NCBI GenBank assembly: GCA_017861355.1
Contig: JAGFXQ010000168.1
Location: 1 to 7,281, forward strand
DNA length: 7,281 nt
Reading direction: 5' to 3'
From: Bacillota bacterium
Lineage (GTDB): Bacteria; Bacillota; Clostridia; Lachnospirales; Lachnospiraceae
The notes beneath the pieces were generated by a model that saw only the letters and a list, made by a program, of their open reading frames with translations, was not told the origin of the DNA and did not search any database. This document shows positions 1 through 5,768 of this stretch, piece after piece. How positions within the stretch are numbered: the first letter of the stretch is position 1; every line of letters begins with the position of its first letter. The translations under genes and the position numbers were made by a program.

Positions 1-591
1 TTCAGGTTTTCTTCCTACAAGACCTATTGCATAAACCGTATAGAACTTATCAGGGTTAAGATTAACATTAGGTACTGTAAGAACTACATTTGAAGTTCCT
101 GCTACTCTAACTTGCAGTGTATAGTTCATCGGAGCAACATCAATATAAGACGTTATGTGCTTAAAGGAAATGTTACTAAAAATCACTGTTCCATTTGGTA
201 ATGTAATGTCTACTGCAGGGGCATTCGGTGAAAGATGTAAAAATCTTATCATAGCTTTGCCTGGCTTTCTTAATTCATTAGCATCAGTAATAGCCAGTAA
301 TCCTATATCACTAAGAGTTCCAGCTGCAGCTACAGTTAATATAGAATTTTTATTCACTGTTAACATATTATCTAATACAGGAGAATTCTTAGTTCCAGCA
401 ACATAAAGCGATATTTTATAAGTTCCTTCTGGTATAGTTAAATAATCTGTATAATTACCATAGGCAAGATTATTTACAATTAATTTATCATTAGCATATA
501 TGTCAACATTAGGCGCATCTGGTACTGTGTGCATTACACGTACGTAACCCATTGACATTTCATTTTGGGTGTATTTTGAATTATTATACAT
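1..591 (-). CDS. Tandem DUF4397 domain protein (partial, C-terminus off the left edge)
   Basis: The minus-strand frame is open from ATG at 591 to the window edge (197 codons, no stop reached). The protein shows two copies of one beta-rich unit: residues ~16-100 (begins VRVMHTVPDAPNVDIY) and ~113-192 (begins IRFLHLSPNAPAVDIT). Each has the HxxPxAPxVDI opening and a later (Y/L)xxxVAGT element typical of DUF4397 (PF14344). The family's biochemical role is not established; many members are surface or secreted proteins. This one has no signal peptide or membrane segment near its N-terminus, so a cytoplasmic, spore-associated or non-classically exported location is open. The start is supported by GTGGGG (598-603), about 6 nt upstream. 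G+C is visibly lower than in the other genes. It lies directly downstream of a decayed recombinase, so it could be acquired cargo (inference). Domain call confident; function unknown. Confidence 0.88.
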   Translation of the reverse strand, partial: MYNNSKYTQNEMSMGYVRVMHTVPDAPNVDIYANDKLIVNNLAYGNYTDYLTIPEGTYKISLYVAGTKNSPVLDNMLTVNKNSILTVAAAGTLSDIGLLAITDANELRKPGKAMIRFLHLSPNAPAVDITLPNGTVIFSNISFKHITSYIDVAPMNYTLQVRVAGTSNVVLTVPNVNLNPDKFYTVYAIGLVGRKPE

Positions 592-593
592 AT

Positions 594-604
594 TCAACCC
601 CACT
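594..604. repeat. 11-bp direct repeat, copy 1 (flanks recombinase remnant)
   Basis: The plus strand reads TCAACCCCACT. An identical copy lies at 956-966. The two copies bracket the decayed serine recombinase (672-917). This copy also supplies the Shine-Dalgarno region of the DUF4397 gene. It may be a remnant attachment-site or target-site duplication; chance similarity is not excluded. Confidence 0.45.
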
Positions 605-671
605 ATAAATATAGTATGGTATAATATATGCTCTAATTTATCCATGTGATATTTTTCTGTTAATATTATGC

Positions 672-917
672 TTAAATTCTTAAATCAATCTCGATACATG
701 ATTTTAAATCAATCGTCATCTTATCCTCATACACGATGACTTTTTACTCCCAGTCTGTATTTGCTTTTATGTAATCATAGTGTTCTCTCTGCGCTTGCAG
801 GCTAACCAATTGCTCATCTGAATCCGTGGAAACTCGGCAATATACTGCTACCTTAAGCCTTGGTTATCCGTTAATAGATCTTACAAGCTATGAACATTTG
901 TCAAGATATACAGCCAT
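672..917 (-). pseudogene. Decayed large serine recombinase (resolvase/integrase family) with internal deletion
   Basis: In the minus-strand frame starting at ATG 917 (AGGAGG at 922-927, 4 nt spacing), residues from 863 read PRLKVAVYCRVSTDSDEQ and continue to ...TDWE at 747. This is the N-terminal segment of large serine recombinases; the Ser of CRVSTD is the nucleophile position. The frame is interrupted by TAG (888-890), TAA (864-866) and TAA (744-746). After the last stop, in the same frame, 743-672 reads KVIVYEDKMTIDLK...IEIDLRI and then TAA. This resembles the short C-terminal tail of the same family (IVVYDDKxxVxFKxGxEIEV-like). Intact members are roughly 450-600 residues, so nearly all of the catalytic and DNA-binding middle is missing. 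I infer an original complete gene from an integrated element that lost its interior and decayed. The N-terminal match is strong and the C-terminal tail match is weaker. It cannot make an active enzyme. Confidence 0.75.
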
Positions 918-955
918 ACGGCCTCCTCAACTTATGCTTTATCTAATCTGTCTCC

Positions 956-966
956 TCAACCCCACT
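956..966. repeat. 11-bp direct repeat, copy 2 (flanks recombinase remnant)
   Basis: Identical to 594-604 (TCAACCCCACT on the plus strand), lying 39 bp upstream of the recombinase remnant's start codon. Part of it (CTCCTCAAC, 952-960) recurs at 923-931 next to the remnant's ribosome site, so some of the similarity could reflect duplicated ribosome-site sequence rather than an attachment core. Confidence 0.4.
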
Positions 967-978
967 TAATATGTTGCC

Positions 979-1023
979 AAAAAAATACCCCTCGATATGT
1001 TTCCAGAAACACCTATCGAGGAG
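979..1023 (-). terminator. Intrinsic terminator of the radical SAM-rlmD operon
   Basis: In the minus-strand transcript CTCCTCGATA (1023-1014) pairs with TATCGAGGGG (997-988): 10 bp including one G-U. The loop region contains a second pairing, TGTTT with AAACA. The stem is followed by TA and then seven T residues (985-979). It lies ~78 bp after the methyltransferase stop and before the recombinase remnant, so it separates that operon from the left-end gene. Confidence 0.9.
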
Positions 1024-1100
1024 CAAAATTAAGTCGAAATATTAACTTTCATATTGTATCATCTCTCAAACCCAGTATTCTCAATACTTCCAGAGTCTCA

Positions 1101-3107
1101 CTATTTCGACATCAACACCAAAGTTTCGACATGACCCGTCCAAGGGAACATATCTACTGGAATTGCTCTCTGTACCTTATATCCCTTCTTTGTTATATAT
1201 TCCAGATCTCTTGCCAGAGTCACCGGATTGCAGGATACATAAACCACTCTACTGGGCTTGAGAACAGCAACAGCGTCCATAAATTGTGGTGTGCTTCCTG
1301 TTCTAGGAGGGTCCATGAATACAACATCTGCGCTCTCACCCTTCTCTGCCATCTGGCTCATGAATACTCCTGCGTCATTATTGTAGAATTCGATGTTATC
1401 AGCTTCATTACGCTTAGCATTTACCACTGCGTCTCGAACTGCATCCTTGTTAAGTTCCACTCCGATGACCTTATTCGCTTTATCCGAAGCAATCAGACCA
1501 ATTGTACCGATACCGCAATAAGCATCGATTACCGTCTCTGTACCGGATAGTTCAGCGAGCTCGATTGCCTTCTGATAAAGGATCTCGGTCTGAACCGGAT
1601 TCACCTGATAGAAGGATTTCGCTGAGATGCGGAAGGTCTTACCACACAGGCTATCCTCAATATAGCCCTTGCCATAGAGTACCTGCTCCTTATCACCTAA
1701 TACCATACTGGTCCGTTTATCATTTACATTGACTACGATTGTGGTAATCTCCGGGTGTTGGGCACGAAGTGCTTTCACAAAGTTATTCTTGGATGGCATA
1801 ATCGGTGAAGCCAAGACAAGTACAACCATGATCTCACCGCTGCGATATCCACTACGAATCAGAACATGACGAATCAGTCCATATCCGGTATCTTCATCAT
1901 AGGTTAATATCTTAAAGGATTTTAACATCCCTCGTATTGATGCTATAATTTCATCTGCTTTCTCATTATGAATCAAACATTTGTCCACTGAGATCACACG
2001 GTGAGTTCCTTCTTCATATACACCGGAGATCGGATTTCCCTTTCTGTCATGATCAAAGACAGCATGGACTTTATAACGATAATGATCCGGCTGTTTCATT
2101 CCGATGATCGGGTCTACTTTACAATATTTCTTAAGCAGGGTATCCACTTCTTTCTGCTTGTCCGAAAGATGCTTCGAATAACTTACATTTTGAATATTGC
2201 AGCTTCCACATTCTCTCTGATATGTGCAAGCCCCTCTTGTAGTTACCGTTGTCTCTTGTCTGTCTTGCTCGTACCTTCCTTGCTTCGGTCTATCTTGTTC
2301 AAATCTGCCTTGCTTCTGATTGTTCTGATCGTACCTGCCTTGCTTCGGTCTGTCCTGCTCATATCTACCCTGATTTTGGTTATCCTTATTCTCTCTTCCC
2401 TGATACTCAGTTGTTCGCTTCGAACCCCTCGCATCCTGAGTGCGTGCTTCCTTGTTATAGGAGCCTTCTCTACGAGGTGTAGATGAAGTTTTAAGCAGCT
2501 CCGCTTTGTCTCCTTCGCTACCGAAAGTTTTCTTACCTCCACGATAATCTGCATGATCACCCTTAAAATTGTTTACTTTCGTACCTGGCCTTACACTTGG
2601 TCGACTGCTCTCATAACCTCCTGTCTTCGTACCAGTTCTCGTACTCCTGGTATTTGTCCTATTATCTGTCCTATCATCTATCCTAGCATCTGTCCTTTTA
2701 TCTGCCCTTGCATCTGTCCTAGCATCAGTCCTCATACCCATCCTAGCATCTGTCTTCACACCAGTTCTAGTACCCGTCCTCGAATCGGTTCTCGCACTGG
2801 TCCATGTATCAGCCTTCTCACCATTTTTCGCTCCGGTCCTTGCCTCAGACTTCACACCGCTTCTCACTCCGGTTTTTGTACCATACTTTGCTCCAATCTT
2901 TGCTCCGGTCGACTTCCCGATGACTTTGCCACTCTTACTGTTTGTCTTCTTCCATCCGGTTTCTTTTACAAATGAGTTGAAATCTTCAAACTTATGAATA
3001 TCTTCCTGTTCCTCACGTCTTTTATTTGCTTTGCTATAATCCGCTCTATCAACCGATTTGCTTTTTATCTCTTTCTTAAAACCACTTGGTTTATTTTCAT
3101 TCTTCAT
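1101..3107 (-). CDS. rlmD: 23S rRNA (uracil-C5)-methyltransferase, RlmD/RlmCD (RumA) family, with long repeat-built N-terminal extension
   Basis: This SAM-dependent enzyme makes 5-methyluridine in 23S rRNA (U1939 for RlmD; U747 and U1939 for Gram-positive RlmCD). Which site it uses cannot be told here. The catalytic core is residues ~294-668. The [4Fe-4S] ligands are C294, C300, C303 (CX5CX2C) and C377. Other motifs are FYQVNP near 499-504, the SAM loop DAYCGIGTIG from D528 with acidic E551, DPPR 599-602, nucleophile C626 in SCNPVTLARD, and general base E661 in GHVET. The core length matches E. coli RlmD (433 aa in total), but the TRAM domain normally before the Fe-S site is not visible. Residues 1-293 are instead charged and low-complexity: a tetrapeptide array (67-154) and a decapeptide array (236-285). 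No Met codon lies between 125 and 337, so the core is not obviously made without the extension. The start has AAGGAG 10 nt upstream, inside the end of the preceding gene (5-bp gap), so translational coupling is likely. Family call very secure; role of the extension unknown. Confidence 0.95.
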   Translation of the reverse strand: MKNENKPSGFKKEIKSKSVDRADYSKANKRREEQEDIHKFEDFNSFVKETGWKKTNSKSGKVIGKSTGAKIGAKYGTKTGVRSGVKSEARTGAKNGEKADTWTSARTDSRTGTRTGVKTDARMGMRTDARTDARADKRTDARIDDRTDNRTNTRSTRTGTKTGGYESSRPSVRPGTKVNNFKGDHADYRGGKKTFGSEGDKAELLKTSSTPRREGSYNKEARTQDARGSKRTTEYQGRENKDNQNQGRYEQDRPKQGRYDQNNQKQGRFEQDRPKQGRYEQDRQETTVTTRGACTYQRECGSCNIQNVSYSKHLSDKQKEVDTLLKKYCKVDPIIGMKQPDHYRYKVHAVFDHDRKGNPISGVYEEGTHRVISVDKCLIHNEKADEIIASIRGMLKSFKILTYDEDTGYGLIRHVLIRSGYRSGEIMVVLVLASPIMPSKNNFVKALRAQHPEITTIVVNVNDKRTSMVLGDKEQVLYGKGYIEDSLCGKTFRISAKSFYQVNPVQTEILYQKAIELAELSGTETVIDAYCGIGTIGLIASDKANKVIGVELNKDAVRDAVVNAKRNEADNIEFYNNDAGVFMSQMAEKGESADVVFMDPPRTGSTPQFMDAVAVLKPSRVVYVSCNPVTLARDLEYITKKGYKVQRAIPVDMFPWTGHVETLVLMSK
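2253..2402 (-). repeat. 30-bp tandem repeat in rlmD encoding decapeptides (QGRYEQDRPK type), about five copies
   Basis: Residues 236-285 of the methyltransferase are five in-frame 10-residue units: QGRENKDNQN, QGRYEQDRPK, QGRYDQNNQK, QGRFEQDRPK and QGRYEQDRQE. The DNA is correspondingly a 30-bp tandem repeat. The first unit is the most diverged. The unit length is a multiple of three, so copy-number change would not break the frame. RGR/RGY-like polar and aromatic composition suggests a flexible RNA-contacting segment (inference). Confidence 0.9.
2646..2909 (-). repeat. 12-bp tandem repeat in rlmD encoding 22 tetrapeptides ([T/S][G/D]x[R/K])
   Basis: Residues 67-154 divide exactly into 22 tetrapeptides. 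Position 4 is Arg or Lys in all but one (W102). Position 2 is Gly or Asp in nearly all. Early copies are of the TGAK/TGVR type and later copies of the TDAR type, for example residues 127-134 read TDARTDAR. A phase slip occurs at residues 155-157 and two further units may follow. The antisense strand shows a Cys/Pro/Ile-rich open frame that is only the shadow of this array. Confidence 0.92.
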
Positions 3108-3112
3108 TCAAT

Positions 3113-4015
3113 TTATACTCCTTCATTATTAAATTCCGGTATAAAGCTTTCGCTTGCCGTATCGCCTTCTTGAATAAATCCATTTTCCACACCTATCTCG
3201 ATTGCATAATCGACCAATTCTTCATACTCCTCCTCTGTAATTCTACGGTTCAGTTGAGGATATTCTGACATGCCGGGTAATGGTGTATATTGGTTCATGA
3301 TACTGATATAAATAGTATCACCATAGGTGTCATATAAATATTTGATGATGTTTTTCGAATCCGAAAGATATCCCGGCAATAACAGATGACGAACGATGAC
3401 ACCTCTTATCATTCTTCCCTGTTCATCAAATTCAGCTGTTCCAACCTGTCTTACCATCTCATGAATTGCTTCCTTAGCATAAGTGAAATAATCCTCACAT
3501 CCGGAATATTGTCTTGCCGGTTCCGGATCCATATACTTAAGGTCCGGCAGATAGATATCGATATAACCTTCTAGCAGGCGGAGGGTTTCTATCTTCTCAT
3601 AAGAACCGGTATTGTATACCATCGGTACGCTCAACCCATTGCTACGTGCTAATTTTATACCCTCGATGATCTGAGGGACATAGTGACTTGGGGTTACAAG
3701 ATTAATGTTATTTGCATGCTTAGCCTGTAGCTCCAGCATTATCTCTGCAAGACGTTCTACTGTGATCTGCTTACCGGCAAGACCCCTCGCAATATTCACG
3801 TTCTGACAGTATACACAGCCGATGGAACAACCGGAGAAGAATACTGTACCGGAGCCTTCCTCACCGGAGATACAGGGTTCCTCCCACATATGAAGCGTAG
3901 CTCTTGCAACGACTAATTCGTCACCCACCTTGCAATAACCCTTCTGTCCCTTTGTCCTATCTGCGCCGCACTCCCTGGGACATAGGGTGCAGGCTTTCAT
4001 CATTTCACATAACAT
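3113..4015 (-). CDS. PflX-like radical SAM protein (COG1313 type)
   Basis: The radical SAM signature is SGCSIGCVYCQN, with C63, C67 and C70 (CX3CX2C) binding the [4Fe-4S] cluster that cleaves SAM. An N-terminal Cys motif, C9/C12/C16/C28 in CTLCPRECG...GYC, is the hallmark of the PflX-like group, which resembles pyruvate formate-lyase activating enzymes. At 300 residues it is full length for this group. Further family-like segments are the GxxFFSGC run-in, the NLVTPSHY segment (105-112) and YLPDLKY (155-161). The family's substrate is not established to my knowledge, and no glycyl radical enzyme lies nearby to suggest one. The start ATG is preceded by GAGG at 7-8 nt. Its stop lies 5 bp before rlmD, and its last codons contain the rlmD ribosome site. 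A promoter is visible at 4093-4121. A start at Met5 or Met6 is less likely because the ribosome site fits Met1. Confidence 0.9.
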   Translation of the reverse strand: MLCEMMKACTLCPRECGADRTKGQKGYCKVGDELVVARATLHMWEEPCISGEEGSGTVFFSGCSIGCVYCQNVNIARGLAGKQITVERLAEIMLELQAKHANNINLVTPSHYVPQIIEGIKLARSNGLSVPMVYNTGSYEKIETLRLLEGYIDIYLPDLKYMDPEPARQYSGCEDYFTYAKEAIHEMVRQVGTAEFDEQGRMIRGVIVRHLLLPGYLSDSKNIIKYLYDTYGDTIYISIMNQYTPLPGMSEYPQLNRRITEEEYEELVDYAIEIGVENGFIQEGDTASESFIPEFNNEGV

Positions 4016-4092
4016 AATAATTCCTCAATCTATTTCTTTACTATTACAATTATCTCTGCATTGATGTTTGATCCACACTTCCATAACAATTC

Positions 4093-4121
4093 ATTCTACC
4101 TTACTTAATGCAGAATTACAA
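4093..4121 (-). promoter_or_regulatory. Sigma-A type promoter for the radical SAM-rlmD operon
   Basis: On the minus strand TTGTAA (4121-4116, 4/6 to consensus) and TAGAAT (4098-4093, 5/6) are separated by exactly 17 bp. This predicts a start near 4086 and a ~70-nt leader before the ATG at 4015. It sits just downstream of the palindromic element at 4151-4296. Confidence 0.6.
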
Positions 4122-4150
4122 TGAAGAAAACCAAATAATAAGCAAGAACA

Positions 4151-4296
4151 AGGAAGGACATTATATTTTCCGTGATGCACTGATTGACCAATCTCCCGTT
4201 CTGTGAGACAATCGCGAACTTAGATGTTCGATTGTAGGTCACATTAGCCTTGGATGATCGGTAAATGAATGCAGAGGATCGTATATTGTCCTTCCT
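4151..4296. repeat. 146-bp imperfect palindromic element with terminal inverted repeats (MITE-like or large foldback RNA)
   Basis: The ends AGGAAGGACA (4151-4160) and TGTCCTTCCT (4287-4296) are a perfect 10-bp inverted repeat, extended by a mismatch and TATA/TATA to 15 positions. Further inward, 4176-4189 pairs with 4260-4273 at 11 of 14 positions. A central hairpin, 4202-4243, pairs TGTGA with TCACA and ACAATCG with CGATTGT. The arms therefore fold back along most of the element. No clear target duplication is seen at the borders. It fills much of the 323-bp gap between two genes; the rest holds the radical SAM promoter and leader. The palindrome is seen directly. Mobility, or a role as RNA, is inference. 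Confidence 0.6.
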
Positions 4297-4338
4297 ATTA
4301 CTGCGTATACCTATGATTTAAATACTTACGTTATCATT

Positions 4339-5685
4339 TCAAAAGATTTTCGCTTTACTAATGGTACTTTTGACGGTATCAAGAATTGCTTTCACATATT
4401 CCAAAGTATCAGGCGCTACCATGTAATCTTCCATCAGAATCTGATTAATTGGCCACCCCACCTGTTCTGCTTTCTTTACTGCCCAGGCTGCTTCGTCTTT
4501 GGTGATATAATGAGCTTCCTCCAGCAAATCTACCGTTCCGGGCATCACCTTGGATTGCCTGTCAGTTTTGCTTTGCTTGCTGTTAAGTCGCTCAAAAGAT
4601 TTAATCAAGTTGGCAAGCTGCCCATTGATAAGACCTTTACCGGTCAGCCAGCTGATGATAATATCTCTACTGGGAACCTGTGCTAGTTGAAGTTGATCTA
4701 CCAGGCCGGATGCCTTGATAAAAAGATAGGTATCAATCTTACCTGCATGATAGCAAGTGATGAATTGTTCCCATTCATGCTCTGTCAGTCGCTCATAGGC
4801 TTCCGTCTTGCGTTCTTTGAGAAGCTGTGCATAGCCACTGTATTCCCTAATTGTACTATCAATCTTATCCAGCACTTCATATATCTTCGTAGGTCTGGCA
4901 TTAACAATATAGATTTCTTCTCCAAAGATTTCCTTCAACACCACGGTTACCCCTGCTTTTGAATTATCCCCACAGGCTATCACAAGCTTTCCGTCGGAAC
5001 GATACCCAAGTGGCAGTGCCTGTAATGCTTTGGCTTTATTAATACTTAATTTTGAAGTCCAGCTGGTATCCTTATACTCCTTCTTGGAATCAAGCTCATA
5101 ATAAGCTACCTTCTGCTGTGCAGCAAGCGTGGTATAGAGAATAGTTTCATCAATAAATCCCAACGCAAGAAGGCTTTCGCCGAGTTTGCAGCCAATCTTC
5201 TTTTGATAATACAATCCTGTCTCCAGCTGCTCCGGTTGAAGAAGTCCCCGTTCAATCAGAATTCTTCCGAGCTGTTGTTTATTATCCATCATGGGGTGAT
5301 CAAGGCCGGGATCGTGAATGTACGTCATATCCTCTGCCAGAACAAAGTATTTACCAAGCTTCGAATCATGAATCACTCGTTTATCCAGATCAATCGCTAA
5401 TCTGACCAAATCCTCCAACGACTTAATGCCTACACTTAATTTACTGCAATTCTCTATGTTACCGTCTGTAATCCATTCCAAATAATTGCTGTGATCGACA
5501 GCTTGCCTTGCCTTACCATTCTTGTTCAGTAGAAGCACCACAAGCAGAATAATAATTAATGCATCCACCAGATAACTTACAGTAGCCGTATTGGACTTGA
5601 AGCTTTTATACGTCCAGATAACACTAGCTACCAAAGAAAACAGACCAATTAAGATATAAAGAAATTTAAGCCGATTTCTATTCAT
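4339..5685 (-). CDS. Membrane-anchored MshEN-domain protein, putative c-di-GMP receptor
   Basis: Two transmembrane helices (~6-24 and ~38-53) with basic flanks suggest an N-in/C-in hairpin, placing residues 54-448 in the cytoplasm. Residues ~138-272 match the N-terminal domain of GspE/MshE ATPases (MshEN, T2SSE_N). Motif 1 (138-161) and motif 2 (167-190) each fit the 24-residue c-di-GMP pattern LGxxLLxxG(L/F)(L/I)xxxxLxxxLxxQ and are separated by exactly 5 residues. The consensus Arg at position 1 is Gln138 in the first and Lys167 in the second. The ALPLGYRSDGKLVIACGD segment (223-240) is the family's second subdomain. There is no Walker A motif, ATPase or glycosyltransferase. Residues ~300-448 are helical and may contain further degenerate MshEN-like repeats (383-435). 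It is probably monocistronic: own promoter at 5769-5796, ribosome site GGTGG 7 nt before ATG. The partner and output are unknown. Domain call good; c-di-GMP binding inferred. Confidence 0.85.
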   Translation of the reverse strand: MNRNRLKFLYILIGLFSLVASVIWTYKSFKSNTATVSYLVDALIIILLVVLLLNKNGKARQAVDHSNYLEWITDGNIENCSKLSVGIKSLEDLVRLAIDLDKRVIHDSKLGKYFVLAEDMTYIHDPGLDHPMMDNKQQLGRILIERGLLQPEQLETGLYYQKKIGCKLGESLLALGFIDETILYTTLAAQQKVAYYELDSKKEYKDTSWTSKLSINKAKALQALPLGYRSDGKLVIACGDNSKAGVTVVLKEIFGEEIYIVNARPTKIYEVLDKIDSTIREYSGYAQLLKERKTEAYERLTEHEWEQFITCYHAGKIDTYLFIKASGLVDQLQLAQVPSRDIIISWLTGKGLINGQLANLIKSFERLNSKQSKTDRQSKVMPGTVDLLEEAHYITKDEAAWAVKKAEQVGWPINQILMEDYMVAPDTLEYVKAILDTVKSTISKAKIF

Positions 5686-5733
5686 GATTCGCCACCATAC
5701 CCTACGGTATTTCTCCTATCATTATAATATTTC

Positions 5734-5757
5734 AAATTAGTCTTCCGAGACTAATTT
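5734..5757 (-). other. Perfect 10-bp stem-loop between the reductase and MshEN genes (5' leader hairpin or weak terminator)
   Basis: AAATTAGTCT and AGACTAATTT pair perfectly around a 4-nt loop. It lies ~60 bp past the reductase stop and just downstream of the predicted transcription start (~5762) of the MshEN gene. No long U tract follows on the minus strand beyond the three U residues in the stem, so as a terminator for the reductase operon it would be weak. As a 5'-terminal hairpin it could protect or attenuate the MshEN mRNA. A smaller 5-bp hairpin (5697-5710, ATACC/GGTAT) lies just before the ribosome site. Confidence 0.6.
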
Positions 5758-5768
5758 CCTATATAATA

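Noticed and set aside
611..618. CATACTAT on the minus strand, resembling a sporulation sigma-E/K -10 upstream of the DUF4397 gene
   Set aside because: The -35 partner (ATAAATT, ~16 bp) is weak and the predicted leader is only ~13 nt in very AT-rich DNA; not enough to call.
715..745. GTCATC...GATGAC hairpin followed by T residues on the plus strand
   Set aside because: Only a 6-bp stem with a long loop, no plus-strand gene to terminate, and the bases are part of the recombinase remnant's coding frame.
899..904. Perfect TTGACA on the minus strand inside the recombinase remnant
   Set aside because: No acceptable -10 at 16-18 bp; the best candidate (TAAGAT) is at 15 bp and weak.
1033..1110. 9-bp inverted repeat GTCGAAATA / TATTTCGAC between rlmD stop and terminator
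   Set aside because: Arms are 60 bp apart and one arm lies in the last codons of rlmD; the nearby real terminator explains the region, and chance is plausible.
1131..1550. Plus-strand open frames over the methyltransferase core (also 1502-1732, 2001-2486)
   Set aside because: Antisense to a protein with intact catalytic motifs; no family-like features or ribosome sites.
2253..2402. CRISPR-like regularly spaced repeat
   Set aside because: The ~30-bp periodicity is head-to-tail with no spacers, is in frame and is explained by decapeptide coding.
2553..2975. Plus-strand open frame rich in Cys/Pro/Ile repeats
   Set aside because: It is the exact antisense shadow of the 12-bp repeat in the methyltransferase extension; it has no ribosome site and the minus-strand gene is certain.
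4105..4317. Minus-strand open frame of ~70 codons ending in a hydrophobic segment
   Set aside because: No ribosome site and no early ATG; it overlaps the palindromic element and runs through the radical SAM promoter, so it is probably fortuitous.
5687..5704. Tiny upstream frame ATG GTG GCG AAT CAT GAA TAG overlapping the MshEN start
   Set aside because: Six codons, short and poorly placed ribosome site; more likely chance than a leader peptide.
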